Positions 24,680 to 33,963 are shown, counted from the stretch's first letter. The stretch is DNA of 64,000 nt from Pseudomonas cavernicola (GCF_003596405.1 NZ_QYUR01000008.1:372001-436000); one strand, 5' to 3'. Notes: generated by a model not told the origin, from the letters alone. Translations and numbers: made by a program.

Positions 24680-25878
24680 AAATGACCTCGCTAAAAGTCA
24701 GCACTCCAGAAGGTGCCAGCGGGCGCATCCTGCTCAGTGGCGAAGACTATCTGTTTCGTTATCAGGACGAAGCCATAGCCAATGCGGCGATCAGCCTGCT
24801 GATGCCAGTGCGCACCGAAGAGTTTCGTCGCCGGGAGCTGCATCCGATCTTCCAGATGAACTTGCCTGAAGGCTACGTGCTAGAACAGCTGCGTAACCGA
24901 CTGGCTAAAACGGTGAACGTCGACCCCATGCTGCTCTTGGCGCTTTCCGGCAGCAGCTCCCCCATCGGACGCGTCTTCGTGCATTCCGAAGCGGTGGATG
25001 CGCTGCTGAGCAATCAGCAGCGTTTCCCAGGGGAGAAGCTTGAAGAAATTCTGACCTGGGATGGAACGGAGGACATCTTCGTCGACCTCGTTGATCGCTA
25101 CATCCTGCGCGCAGGCATTTCTGGCGTGCAGCCTAAAGTGCTAGTGCCTGAGCAGCAGGATTCTGCTCCGCAGAAGTTTACGTCGAAGACCTCCGATCTA
25201 ATCATCAAGAGCGGTCGAGACGAGTTTCCGGGTTTGGCCATCAATGAATTTCTTTGCATGTCCATCGCCAAAGAGGCGGGTATGCCCGTGCCCGAGTTCT
25301 ATCTGTCGGACAATGCCAAGCTGTTTGTCATGCGCCGCTTTGATCGGGATGAGCAACTGAATCCCATCGGCTTCGAGGACATGGCGGCATTGATGGGCCT
25401 TTCGGCGGAACAGAAGTACAGCAAGAGCTATGCTGCGGTCGCTAAGGCGGTGAGGCTATTCTGTTCTACCGAGCACCTGCGCAGCTCGCTCAATCAGCTG
25501 TTCGACAGCGTGGCGCTGAGTTGCATCGTGGGCAACGGCGACGCGCACCTGAAGAACTTCGGCTTACTCTATTCGGAGCCGACCCAGCGTGATGCACGCC
25601 TTGCTCCCGCGTATGACATCGTCAATACCACTGCCTACATCCCAGAGGATGTGCTGGCCCTGGACTTGGTCGGAAACAAATCGCTGTTCGCCTCGCGGCA
25701 AGGGCTTCTGGAATTCGCTCAGACTTGTGATGTCTCGAACCCGAAGGAGCGGATTCAGGCGCTGCTTGCGGCCCTTGAGCGTGTCCTCAATCGCAACGGC
25801 GATCTGATGGAGCAGGCTCCGCATGTTGGCAGAGCCATTCAAAATGTGGCGACTCCATTCATCCAGACATTTGGCTAG
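24676..25878 (+). CDS. hipA: HipA-family serine/threonine kinase toxin
   Basis: 400 residues. An N-terminal HipA-N-like region is followed by the kinase domain: GISGVQPKVLVPE (phosphate loop), DLIIKSGRDEFPGLAINEFL, LFVMRRFDR, catalytic NGDAHLKNFGLLY and metal-binding LAPAYDIVNT. E. coli HipA phosphorylates glutamyl-tRNA synthetase and causes persistence; the target here is not known. Translationally coupled to hipB. All key motifs are present, so it looks functional. Confidence 0.87.
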   Translation: MKMTSLKVSTPEGASGRILLSGEDYLFRYQDEAIANAAISLLMPVRTEEFRRRELHPIFQMNLPEGYVLEQLRNRLAKTVNVDPMLLLALSGSSSPIGRVFVHSEAVDALLSNQQRFPGEKLEEILTWDGTEDIFVDLVDRYILRAGISGVQPKVLVPEQQDSAPQKFTSKTSDLIIKSGRDEFPGLAINEFLCMSIAKEAGMPVPEFYLSDNAKLFVMRRFDRDEQLNPIGFEDMAALMGLSAEQKYSKSYAAVAKAVRLFCSTEHLRSSLNQLFDSVALSCIVGNGDAHLKNFGLLYSEPTQRDARLAPAYDIVNTTAYIPEDVLALDLVGNKSLFASRQGLLEFAQTCDVSNPKERIQALLAALERVLNRNGDLMEQAPHVGRAIQNVATPFIQTFG

Positions 25879-25894
25879 CGAGTAGGGATTCATC

Positions 25895-26517
25895 TACCAA
25901 TTGCTTGATTGGAGTAGATATGGCTATCGTCGGGTCTGGGGCCTGTTGCGGCGGCAGCATGAGCAGCAGGCTCTGCCTCCAGTCAATGTGAAACGGATTT
26001 ACCGCGTCATGCGTGACCACGATCTGCTGCTGGAGCGACAGCGCAGACAGCCGGGCGTGGCGCGGCGTCACGAAGGTCGTGTTGCCGTTGAGGCGAGCAA
26101 CACCCGCTGGTGTTCGGATGGCTTCGAGTTTCGCTGTGAGGATGGTGCCAAGTTGCGCGTGACCTTTGCCCTGGACTGCAGCAACCGCGAGGCCATCAGT
26201 TGGGTGGCCAGCCCAAACGGCTACAGCGGCGACGATGTCCGCGACGTGATGTTGGAGGCCGTCGAGCAGCGCTTCGGTCAAGGACCGCCCGCGTCGCCGG
26301 TGCAATGGCTGAGCGATAATGGCTCGGCCTATACCGCCGAGCAGACCCGTGCCTTTGCCCGGCAGATCGGTCTGCTGCCCCTGACAACTCCAGTGTGCAG
26401 CCCACAGAGCAATGGCATGGCAGAGAGCTTCGTGAAGACGATGAAGCGCGACTACATCACCCACATGCCCAAACCTGATCGAGCGACGGCACTGCGCAAT
26501 CTGGCCATCGAGCGGCA
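25895..26517 (+). pseudogene. IS3-family (IS2-group) OrfB, truncated at both ends
   Basis: About 205 codons: [37 protein letters not shown] (first Asp region), [19 protein letters not shown] (second Asp) and [20 protein letters not shown] (Glu), so the whole DDE core survives. The N-terminus is missing and the frame breaks after TALRNLAIE at about 26517, before the [10 protein letters not shown] end that the scrap at 3366-3518 retains. This fragment marks the border of the accessory region. Confidence 0.82.
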
Positions 26518-26542
26518 ACCTATTTCAGTAACGCGAGATGGC

Positions 26543-26563
26543 AATAACCGGGTTGGTTATTTT
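26543..26563 (+). terminator. Hairpin at the border of the accessory region
   Basis: aataacc and ggttatt (perfect) around gggtt, followed by tt and g. A weak terminator upstream of the mobA promoter. Confidence 0.4.
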
Positions 26564-26582
26564 GCGGCCAGGCTCGGCTGAC

Positions 26583-26596
26583 TTGATCTCGATCAA
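26583..26596 (+). promoter_or_regulatory. ANR/DNR box upstream of mobA
   Basis: ttgatctcgatcaa is a perfect TTGAT-N4-ATCAA site, centred 72 bp before the mobA ATG. It places mobA-nnrS under FNR-type (Anr or Dnr) control. Confidence 0.8.
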
Positions 26597-26661
26597 AACT
26601 TTTATAGATGAGTGTTCCATGATGACCGCCGAGCCTACACAGATAAGGCGATAGAGGGCGT

Positions 26662-27285
26662 ATGGGTTTCTCAGCAGCGCTATCCGGCTGTTCAGTGCTC
26701 ATCCTGAGTGGTGGCCGAGGCAGTCGCATGGGCGGCCGAGACAAGGGACTAATTCCCTGGCAGGGCGTGCCTATGATCGAATGGGTGCATCGCCAGGTAA
26801 GACCGCTTACGGATGAGCTGATCATTTCCTGCAACCGTAATATCGAGCGTTATGCTTCCTTAGCCGATCTGGTGGTCAGGGATGAGTGCAAGGGCTTCCA
26901 GGGGCCGCTGGCAGGTATACGCATGGGGCTGCGGGCGATGACTGGCGACTGGTTGTTGGTGGTGCCTTGCGATCTGCCGAGAATCGATCATGAACTATTG
27001 GAGGAGCTGTATCGGGCAGCCCAACACAGTGGTGGGCACTCTGTTCTGGTCAAGCAGGGCAGGCACTGGCAACCCCTTGTTTGCCTGTTACCGCGTCTGG
27101 CCCTTGAAGAGGTCGACTTTGCTTGGTCCGCCGGTATACGCAGCCCATTGCGGCTCTGGCTGGGGATGAAGGCTCATACGTTGAACTATGCCGAAGATGA
27201 TCCACGCCTGTTCAACTGCAATTCCCTGGAGCTATTGCAGCCAAGTCGTAGGATCGAATCAATTGGCGCCACCTTGGGTGGCTAG
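26662..27285 (+). CDS. mobA: Molybdenum cofactor guanylyltransferase
   Basis: 207 residues. Attaches GMP to molybdopterin to form the MGD cofactor needed by nitrate reductase. The nucleotide-binding LSGGRGSRMGGRDKGL lies at residues 15-30, with FQGPLAGIRMGL and VVPCDLPRID (metal-binding Asp) following. It is first of an apparent operon with nnrS (27 bp apart) downstream of an ANR/DNR box, consistent with supplying cofactor under anaerobic nitrate respiration. Confidence 0.92.
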   Translation: MGFSAALSGCSVLILSGGRGSRMGGRDKGLIPWQGVPMIEWVHRQVRPLTDELIISCNRNIERYASLADLVVRDECKGFQGPLAGIRMGLRAMTGDWLLVVPCDLPRIDHELLEELYRAAQHSGGHSVLVKQGRHWQPLVCLLPRLALEEVDFAWSAGIRSPLRLWLGMKAHTLNYAEDDPRLFNCNSLELLQPSRRIESIGATLGG

Positions 27286-27312
27286 CCAGTGTCGCAAGCT
27301 ATAGGAGTGGGC

Positions 27313-28500
27313 ATGCAGATTCTCGATAAGCGCAAGGCGATGGAAACTCCGCCACTGCTGCGCCTGGGGTTCCGCCCTTTCTTCCTGCTGGGCAGCCTGT
27401 TGGCGGCGCTGGCCATCCCGCTGTGGATTCTGGCTCTGCAGGGGCAGAAGGTGGCCGGGCAGCCGCTGGGCGGTTGGCTGGCCTGGCATCGGCACGAACT
27501 GGTGTTCGGCTTTGCTGGCGCGATCATCGCCGGCTTCCTGCTCACGGCGGTGCAGGCCTGGACCGGGCGTCCCGGGCTGTCGGGCAAACCTTTGGCGGTA
27601 CTGGTGGCGATCTGGCTGGCCGCACGCCTGGCCTGGTGGTCGGGTGCGCCGTTGTTGTTGATCGTCGCCAACCTGGCGTTCTTCGCCGGTGTGGCGCTGG
27701 TGATGGCGCGCCTGCTTTGGGTCGTGCGGCAAAGCCGCAACTACCCGATCGTGGCGGTGCTTGCGCTGTTGCTGGGCGCGGATCTACTAACCCTGCTCGG
27801 TGTGCAGCAGGCGGATGATGGCTGGCAGCGTCAGGGGACGTGGGCCGCAGTCTGGCTGGTGGCGGCAATGATGGGCTTGATTGGCGGGCGGGTGATTCCC
27901 TTCTTTACCCAGCGTGGCCTGGGGCGGGTGGCGATGGTGCAACCCTGGGTCTGGCTGGACTGGGCGCTGCTGATCGCGACCGCCTTGCTGGCGCTGCTGC
28001 ATGCCACCGGAATCGCACTGCAGGCGCATAGCTGGTTAGGGCTGGCTTTTGCCGCCTTGACGCTGGGCCATGGCATGCGCCTGGTGCGCTGGTTCGATGC
28101 CGGTTTGCCGCGCGTGTCGCTACTGTGGTCGCTGCACCTGGCTTACGCCTGGCTGGTGCTGGCCTGTGCCGGCATGGCGCTCTGGCATTTCGGCATACTG
28201 AGCAGTGCCAGCCAAGCGCTGCATGCGCTCACCATAGGCGGTGTGGGTGGCCTGATTCTGGCCATGCTGGCGCGCGTCTCGCTGGGGCATACCGGGCGTC
28301 CGCTGGAGCTGCCGCGTGGCTTTACCCTGGCATTCGTGCTGCTCAACCTGGGTGCTCTGTTCCGGGTGGTGGGCGTCAGCTTCTGGTATCAGCCGTCGCT
28401 GTGGCTGGCGGCCATCTTCTGGACCTGTGCCTTCGCTCAGTATCTCTATTGCTATGCACCCATGCTCTGTCGTGCGCGCGCCGACGGGCATCCGGGTTGA
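27313..28500 (+). CDS. nnrS: NnrS-family haem/copper membrane protein
   Basis: 395 residues with about 12 hydrophobic segments. NnrS features include LLRLGFRPFFLLGSL at the start, WHRHELVFGFAGAIIAGFLL and RVIPFFTQRGL. NnrS proteins bind haem and copper and protect cells against nitrosative stress from NO. ATG 27313 was chosen because AGGAG precedes it by 5 nt; a GTG at 27289 is less likely. It sits between mobA and a small membrane protein, probably one transcript. Confidence 0.92.
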   Translation: MQILDKRKAMETPPLLRLGFRPFFLLGSLLAALAIPLWILALQGQKVAGQPLGGWLAWHRHELVFGFAGAIIAGFLLTAVQAWTGRPGLSGKPLAVLVAIWLAARLAWWSGAPLLLIVANLAFFAGVALVMARLLWVVRQSRNYPIVAVLALLLGADLLTLLGVQQADDGWQRQGTWAAVWLVAAMMGLIGGRVIPFFTQRGLGRVAMVQPWVWLDWALLIATALLALLHATGIALQAHSWLGLAFAALTLGHGMRLVRWFDAGLPRVSLLWSLHLAYAWLVLACAGMALWHFGILSSASQALHALTIGGVGGLILAMLARVSLGHTGRPLELPRGFTLAFVLLNLGALFRVVGVSFWYQPSLWLAAIFWTCAFAQYLYCYAPMLCRARADGHPG

Positions 28501-28509
28501 GGACGGGGT

Positions 28510-28950
28510 ATGGGATATCTGCTGTTGAAGTTCACTCACCTGGCGGCCGCCGCATTCTTCATCGGCGGTGTGTTCTTCGAGGTGATGATCCTTAGCCGCG
28601 CGGCGCGGCAGCTGGATCAGGCGCCGCGCGAGCAGTTGTCGAAGGCGCTGGGGCAACGCGCACGTAGCGTCATGCACTGGGTGGTGCTGGCACTGTATGG
28701 CGCCGGCGTGGGGTTGGCCTGGCAGTATCGCGCGGCGTTGCAGGCGCCCTTTGCCAGCAGCTTCGGGATCCTGCTGACGCTGAAGATCGGCCTGGCGCTG
28801 AGCATCCTCGGCCACTTCCTCGGCGTGGTCTACCTGATGCGCAGCGGGCGCATGACGCTGGAGCGTTCGCGGTTGATCCATCTCAGCGTGCTGGTGCAGA
28901 TGCTGGCGATCCTGTTCCTCGCCAAGGGCATGTTCCTGCTGTCCTGGTAG
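28510..28950 (+). CDS. Small CopD/DUF2269-like membrane protein
   Basis: 146 residues with four predicted membrane helices and conserved His residues (KFTHLAAAAFFIGGVFFEV, MHWVVLALYGAGV, ILGHFLGVVYL), a layout like CopD/DUF2269 proteins that may bind haem or copper. It follows nnrS by 9 bp, so it is likely co-expressed in the NO response. Family assignment is tentative. Confidence 0.65.
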   Translation: MGYLLLKFTHLAAAAFFIGGVFFEVMILSRAARQLDQAPREQLSKALGQRARSVMHWVVLALYGAGVGLAWQYRAALQAPFASSFGILLTLKIGLALSILGHFLGVVYLMRSGRMTLERSRLIHLSVLVQMLAILFLAKGMFLLSW

Positions 28951-29123
28951 GCAGACGGGGACGCTGCGCCAGCGCGTCAGTCAGCCGTTGCCATGATCTC
29001 GGTCAAGAAAGATGGAATGTTCGGGCGCGTGATGCCCGGCCATCGGCGCCGGACAACATGCTTCTTCGGCTGCGGCCCCGCGCTCTAGGCTGGAACTCCG
29101 AATCCGCTTCCGAGGAACGTTGC

Positions 29124-30371
29124 ATGGACTTCGCCTTCAGCCCACGAGTAGAAACGCTGCGCCGGCAACTGCGCGATTTCATGGACCAGCACGTCGTGCC
29201 GCGGCATGCCCAGTGGCAGGCCGAGGCGCGCGCCGGACAGTTTCCGGTGTCGTTCATGGCCGACCTGCAGGCGCTGGCGCGCAGCGAGGGGCTGTGGAAC
29301 CTGTTCTTGCCGGCGTTGAGCGACGATGAACCGGGCACCCGCCTGAGCAACCTGGAATATGCGCCGCTGGCGGAGGTCATGGGGCGCATTCCCTGGGCGT
29401 CCGAGGTGTTCAACTGCAACGCGCCGGATACCGGCAACATCGAGTTGCTGCACCTGTTCGCCAGCCCGGCGCAGCGCCGGTGCTGGCTCGATCCCCTGCT
29501 GGCCGGCGAGATGCGTTCGGCGTTCGCCATGAGCGAGCCGGACGTGCCGTCCTCGGATGCCAGCAACATCCAGACGCTGATTCGCCGCGAGGGCGAGCAT
29601 TACGTGCTCAACGGTCGCAAGTGGTTCATCACCAATGCCACGCATCCGCATTGTCGGTTGCTGATCGTGATGGGCAAGACCGATCCGGATGGCGAGGCGC
29701 ACCGTCAGCAGAGCATGATCCTGGTGCCGCTCGGCACGCCCGGCGTGCAGGTGCTGCGTAACATTCCGGTGCTCAACCACGTTGCGCCGGAAGGCCATGC
29801 GGAAATCCTCCTGCGCGATGTGCGGGTGCCGCTCGATCATCTGCTCGGCCAGGAAGGCGAGGGCTTCATGATGGCCCAGGCGCGCCTGGGGCCGGGTCGC
29901 GTGCACCATTGCATGCGCGCCATCGGCATGGCCGAATTGGCCTTGCAGCTGCTGCTGGAGCGCTGCCAGGAGCGCAAGCTGTTCGGTCGCCACCTGGCGC
30001 AGTACGCCAATATCGGCGACTGGATCGGCGAGTCGCGCATCGACATCGAACAGGCGCGCCTGCTGGTGCTGAAGACCGCCTGGATGCTCGATGCGGTGGG
30101 GGCCAAGACGGCGCGCAAGGAGATCGCCATGATCAAGGCGGCGATACCGCGCATGCTCTGCCGGGTGGTCGACCGCGCCATGCAGGTGTTCGGTGCCATG
30201 GGCCTGAGCCCGGATAGCCCGCTGGCGGATTTCTACACCCTGGGCCGGGCGCTGCGCTTCGCCGACGGGCCGGATGAGGTGCACCTGCGCAGCCTGGCGC
30301 ACTGGGAGCTGGCCGCAAGCGCCGAGCGGCGTGGCCATACGGCGGCCTACCTGACGCCTTTCCTCGGCTGA
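29124..30371 (+). CDS. Acyl-CoA dehydrogenase
   Basis: 415 residues: N-terminal helical domain (MDFAFSPRVETLRRQLRDFM), middle domain with FAMSEPDVPSSDASNIQTLI and GRKWFITNATHPHC, and C-terminal domain with LGPGRVHHCMRAIGMAELAL, KLFGRHLAQYANIGDWIGES and VDRAMQVFGAMGLSPDSPLA. An FAD enzyme of acyl-CoA alpha,beta-oxidation; the substrate chain is unknown. GAGGA precedes ATG 29124. It has its own terminator and no clear tie to the denitrification genes. Confidence 0.93.
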   Translation: MDFAFSPRVETLRRQLRDFMDQHVVPRHAQWQAEARAGQFPVSFMADLQALARSEGLWNLFLPALSDDEPGTRLSNLEYAPLAEVMGRIPWASEVFNCNAPDTGNIELLHLFASPAQRRCWLDPLLAGEMRSAFAMSEPDVPSSDASNIQTLIRREGEHYVLNGRKWFITNATHPHCRLLIVMGKTDPDGEAHRQQSMILVPLGTPGVQVLRNIPVLNHVAPEGHAEILLRDVRVPLDHLLGQEGEGFMMAQARLGPGRVHHCMRAIGMAELALQLLLERCQERKLFGRHLAQYANIGDWIGESRIDIEQARLLVLKTAWMLDAVGAKTARKEIAMIKAAIPRMLCRVVDRAMQVFGAMGLSPDSPLADFYTLGRALRFADGPDEVHLRSLAHWELAASAERRGHTAAYLTPFLG

Positions 30372-30376
30372 AAGCA

Positions 30377-30400
30377 CAAGGCCCGCATTGCGGGCCTTGT
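30377..30400 (+). terminator. Terminator after the acyl-CoA dehydrogenase gene
   Basis: acaaggcccgc / gcgggccttgt, a perfect 11-bp stem with a 2-nt loop, starts 6 bp after the stop codon. It also lies downstream of the convergent gene at 30421. Confidence 0.75.
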
Positions 30401-30420
30401 AGTTTGAAGGGAGGGCACCG

Positions 30421-30768
30421 CTAGAAGATCGACGGCAGCGGCGAGACGACGGCATTCAGGTGGCTGAGGAACAGGAAACCGGACACCAGCACCGCATTGA
30501 TCGACCAGGCCACCGTCAGATAGCGGGCGATCTGCCCGTACATCGGCTCGCCAACATTCTCCGCATTGCGCCAGACGGCGTTGAGCGTGCAGGCGGTATA
30601 GGCGACGAAGCTCAGTAACATCAACGCGAACAGCGCGCTATTGACCGTGTTGAAGGCGACCATGATCAGGCCGAACAGCACATGGCTGACCACCACACCG
30701 TAGAGCCAGAACACCACCCACAATGGCGTGTTGCCCGGTTCATTCAAGACCTGCTGAAGCTTGCTCAT
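30421..30768 (-). CDS. Small membrane protein downstream of norZ
   Basis: 115 residues with three predicted membrane helices (TPLWVVFWLYGVVVSHVLFG, ALFALMLLSFVAYTA, VAWSINAVLVSGFLFLSHL). GGAGG lies 5 nt before the ATG. It follows the quinol NO reductase by 144 bp on the same strand; I do not recognise a characterised family. A link to NO or quinol metabolism is inferred from position only. Confidence 0.6.
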   Translation of the reverse strand: MSKLQQVLNEPGNTPLWVVFWLYGVVVSHVLFGLIMVAFNTVNSALFALMLLSFVAYTACTLNAVWRNAENVGEPMYGQIARYLTVAWSINAVLVSGFLFLSHLNAVVSPLPSIF

Positions 30769-30912
30769 ATCGCCTCCCGGGGCCAATGGCTGCCCGTTTG
30801 TCCTTGGGGTCGCTGACGCAGGCGGCAGCGGATCGAGGGTCATGCACGCACGCCGGGGAGCGTGCTGCATGACTAGAGCTTAGCGCGCTTTGCGGATTTG
30901 CTCCTGCGCGCC

Positions 30913-33192
30913 TCAACGGCTGCGTTGCGCCTGCACCTCGGCCAGCTGTGCCGGCTCCCTGGTGCCGAACAGCACGCCGGAGATCACCTGCCAGGCCATC
31001 GCCAGGGCCCCGATGATGAATACCACGTCGCCTAAGGTGCGTGCCCAGCGCAGCGTCTGCAGCAGATCCTGCTGCATGAAGGCCTCGCTGCGGGCATACC
31101 ACAGTCCCTGGCTGGCGCTGGCGTGGAACTGCATGATGGCGATCGGCAGCAGGCTGGTGGCGATCATCAGCACCAGGCCGCCATTGAGCCACCAGAAGGC
31201 GGTCTTCATCAGGCGCTCGTTGAACTGCAGTTGCGGCCGGATGTAGCGCAGCACCAGCAGGGTGAAGCCCAGGGCGAGGAAGCCGTAGACGCCGAACAGT
31301 GCCGCGTGGGCATGCACCGGTGTGGTGTTGAGGCCCTGCACGTAGTACAGCGAGATCGGCGGGTTGATCATGAAGCCGAACACCCCGGCGCCGAGCATGT
31401 TCCAGAACGCCACGGCGACGAAGCACATCAATGGCCACTTGACCCGTGCCATCCACGCCGCACGGCTCTTCAGCCGCCAGTTCTCCCATGCTTCGTAGCC
31501 GAGCACGATCAGCGGGACTACTTCCAGGGCGCTGAAGGTGGCGCCGACCGCCATCACCGGCGTGGTGGTGCCGGCGAAGTACAGGTGGTGGAAGGTGCCG
31601 GGCACGCCGCCGAGCATGAACAGCGAGGCCGAAGCCAGGCTGGCGGTGGTGGCCATGCGCTTGGACACCAGGCCCATGCTGGAGAAGATGAAGGCCAGCG
31701 CGGTGGTGGCGAACACTTCGAAGAAGCCTTCCACCCACAGGTGCACCACCCACCAGCGCCAGTACTCCATCACCGACAGGTGGGTGCGCTCGCCGTAGAA
31801 GAAGCCGGCACCGTAGAACAGGCCGATGGCGATTACCGAGGCGCTCAACAATGCCAGCAGGTTCTTGTCCCCGCCCGGCGTGCGCAGCGCTGGCAGGATG
31901 CCGCGCAGCATCAACAGCAGCCAGAAGGCAATGCCGGCGAATTTGCCGATCTGCCACAGGCGGCCGAGGTCGACGTATTCGTAGCCCTGGTGGCCGAGCC
32001 AGAAGTTCCACTCGGCCGGCATCAGCTGGGCGATGGCCAGGTAGTTGCCGACGAAGGAGCCGACCACCACCAGAACCAGCGCCCAGAACAGCACATCGAC
32101 GCCGAGCTTCTGGAATTTCGGGTCCTTGCCGCCGTTGATGATCGGCGCGAGGAACAGCCCTGCGGCGAGGAAGCCGGTGGCGATCCAGAACAGCGCGCTC
32201 TGGATATGCCAGGTGCGCAGCAGCGAGTAGGGGAACCACTGCGACAGCGGGATGCCGTAGAAGTCCTGGCCCTCGACGGTGTAGTGCGCGGTGACGCCAC
32301 CGACCATCACCTGGAAGCCGAACAGCGCAACCACCAGCAACAGGTACTTGCCCAGAGCCTCCTGCGACGGCGTCAACGCCACCAGGCTCAGCGGGTCGTG
32401 GGCGGGGGCGAGCGGCTCGTCCTCCTCGTGGTCGCGCAGGAAGGCCCAGGCCCAGACCAGGAAACCGATGCCGGCGATCAGCAGGATCACGCTGGCGATC
32501 GACCACATCAGGTTTTCCGTCGTGGGTTTATTGTCGATCAGCGGTTCGTGCGGCCAGTTGTTGGTGTAGGTGGCTTCCTGTCCGGGCCGTTCGGTGGCGG
32601 CCACCCAGGCGGTCCAGAAGAAGAAGCGGGTCAGCTGCTCGCGCCGCGCCGCATCGGGCAGGGTGCCCTCCTTCATGGCGAAACTCTTGCGGCTGCCCTG
32701 CAGGGCCGGGTCGCTACCGAACAACGCGTTGTAGTAGGCGGCAGTCTGCTGCATGGCGGCCAGGCGGCGCTCGCTGAGCACCAGCACCCCGTCGGCAACC
32801 TGGTTGCCGCGGTACTCGCGCTTGAGCTGCTGGCGCAGCAGGGCCTGATGATCCTCGTCCACTTCGGCGTAGGGCCGCTGGAAGCTGTCCTGGGCAGCCA
32901 GGTCGAGCCAGTTCACCAGCTCGCGGTGCAGCCAGTCGGCGGTCCAGTCCGGTGCCTGGTAGGCACCATGGCCCCAGATCGAGCCCAGCTGCATGCCGCC
33001 GACGCTCTGCCAGGCGGTCTGCCCATCGAGGATGTCGTCGGCGCCGAACAACCGAGCTCCGTCGGCGCCTTGCACTAGCGTGGGAATCGGTGGCGCCTGA
33101 CGGTAGACCTCGCGGCCGAACCAGCCGAGCAGGCAGAAGGTCACGGCCAGCACGGCGATCAGCGTCCACCAGAGTTTGCGGTACTCACCCAT
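30913..33192 (-). CDS. norZ: Quinol-dependent nitric oxide reductase (qNOR)
   Basis: 759 residues, the length of single-subunit qNOR. Reduces two NO to N2O with quinol electrons. A long N-terminal extension (about 1-240) fuses a periplasmic domain to the catalytic 12-helix NorB core. Haem and FeB ligands are visible in LLRTWHIQSALFWIATGF, VVHLWVEGFFEVFATTALAF (His and conserved Glu), GTFHHLYFAGTTTPV and PVHAHAALFGVYG. It overlaps dnrN by 8 bp and is driven with it from a sigma-54 promoter facing norR. No separate NorC cytochrome is present, consistent with qNOR. Confidence 0.95.
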   Translation of the reverse strand: MGEYRKLWWTLIAVLAVTFCLLGWFGREVYRQAPPIPTLVQGADGARLFGADDILDGQTAWQSVGGMQLGSIWGHGAYQAPDWTADWLHRELVNWLDLAAQDSFQRPYAEVDEDHQALLRQQLKREYRGNQVADGVLVLSERRLAAMQQTAAYYNALFGSDPALQGSRKSFAMKEGTLPDAARREQLTRFFFWTAWVAATERPGQEATYTNNWPHEPLIDNKPTTENLMWSIASVILLIAGIGFLVWAWAFLRDHEEDEPLAPAHDPLSLVALTPSQEALGKYLLLVVALFGFQVMVGGVTAHYTVEGQDFYGIPLSQWFPYSLLRTWHIQSALFWIATGFLAAGLFLAPIINGGKDPKFQKLGVDVLFWALVLVVVGSFVGNYLAIAQLMPAEWNFWLGHQGYEYVDLGRLWQIGKFAGIAFWLLLMLRGILPALRTPGGDKNLLALLSASVIAIGLFYGAGFFYGERTHLSVMEYWRWWVVHLWVEGFFEVFATTALAFIFSSMGLVSKRMATTASLASASLFMLGGVPGTFHHLYFAGTTTPVMAVGATFSALEVVPLIVLGYEAWENWRLKSRAAWMARVKWPLMCFVAVAFWNMLGAGVFGFMINPPISLYYVQGLNTTPVHAHAALFGVYGFLALGFTLLVLRYIRPQLQFNERLMKTAFWWLNGGLVLMIATSLLPIAIMQFHASASQGLWYARSEAFMQQDLLQTLRWARTLGDVVFIIGALAMAWQVISGVLFGTREPAQLAEVQAQRSR

Positions 33193-33868
33193 TATGAGTC
33201 TCCTCGCCGAGTGCCCGTGGGAACAGCAGGTTGTTCTCCAGGTGGATGTGCTGCATCAGGTCGACGCGCAGTTCGTCGAGCCCGCGGTACAGCGCGCGCC
33301 AGGTGTTGCAGGCGCCCTGTGGCGGCGTCATGTCATTGGTCAGTTCGATCAGTTGTTCGAGCGCATCGCCGTGCTGCTCATGCTCGTAGCGCATCACCGA
33401 GATGGGGCCGCCGGCCATCGGCCCGCCGCCGCGGTTGATCAACGGGAAGAGGATCTGCTCCTCCTTCTGCATGTGGCTTTCCAGCTCCTGCTGCATGGTG
33501 ATCAGCAGCTCGGTGAGGCCGCGCGGGCATTCCTCGCGGCCGCCGTGGACCTGCTCGACCCGCGCCGCCAGGCGGATCAGCTCGGGCAGTTGCTGACGAT
33601 GGACTTCATGGTAGCGCAGCAGCAGGTGTTCGATCAGGTGCTCGGCCGGGGCCTTGCGCCAGTCGGCCTCCAGGGCGTCGTCCGGGTTGAGGGCCAGCAG
33701 GCGTTCCTGCACCGCCAGGGCATCGATACCGCGTTCCAGCGCGGCCTGGCGCAGGGATTTCTGCCCGCCGCAGCAGAAGTCCAGGTGGAAGGCGTGGAAT
33801 ACCCGGGTGGCGCCGGGGATGTTGCATGCCAGATTGCCGAGGGTTTGATCGAGCAGTTGAGTGGCCAT
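33185..33868 (-). CDS. dnrN: RIC-type di-iron repair protein (YtfE/DnrN/NorA)
   Basis: 227 residues. The N-terminal ScdA-like segment has FHLDFCCGGQKSLRQA (Cys-Cys), and the hemerythrin-like core supplies His/Glu ligands in YHEVHRQQLPELIRL, HMQKEEQILFPLI, RYEHEQHGDALEQL and HIHLENNLLFPRAL. RIC proteins repair nitrosylated iron-sulfur clusters and lower cytoplasmic free NO. AAGGAGC precedes the ATG. First gene of the NorR-controlled operon with norZ, so sensing, repair and removal of NO are adjacent. Confidence 0.93.
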   Translation of the reverse strand: MATQLLDQTLGNLACNIPGATRVFHAFHLDFCCGGQKSLRQAALERGIDALAVQERLLALNPDDALEADWRKAPAEHLIEHLLLRYHEVHRQQLPELIRLAARVEQVHGGREECPRGLTELLITMQQELESHMQKEEQILFPLINRGGGPMAGGPISVMRYEHEQHGDALEQLIELTNDMTPPQGACNTWRALYRGLDELRVDLMQHIHLENNLLFPRALGEETHNG

Positions 33869-33906
33869 GGATGGCTCCTTGTCAGACTAAGTCTCGGGTG
33901 CTCTAT

Positions 33907-33922
33907 CGCAAACTCCGTGCCG
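33907..33922 (-). promoter_or_regulatory. Sigma-54 promoter of dnrN-norZ
   Basis: On the minus strand cggcacggagtttgcg matches the consensus TGGCACG-N4-TTGC at all but the first base (GG at -24, GC at -12). Transcription would start about 10 bp downstream, leaving a roughly 30-nt leader before the dnrN ATG (33868). It agrees with NorR being a sigma-54 activator. Confidence 0.75.
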
Positions 33923-33931
33923 TGTCTGGAC

Positions 33932-33945
33932 TTGACGTAAATCAA
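33932..33945. promoter_or_regulatory. FNR-type half-consensus box between dnrN and norR
   Basis: ttgacgtaaatcaa matches TTGAT-N4-ATCAA with one change. It could add Anr/Dnr input to dnrN-norZ or to norR. Confidence 0.5.
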
Positions 33946-33963
33946 GGGCTTGCGCCGCGATGA

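Noticed and set aside
28993..29006. FNR box upstream of the acyl-CoA dehydrogenase
   Set aside because: atgatctcggtcaa has a mismatch in each half and is far from the start.
31123..33078. 651-codon plus-strand frame opposite norZ
   Set aside because: Gln/His/Gly-rich shadow of a high-GC gene; the minus strand encodes a complete qNOR.
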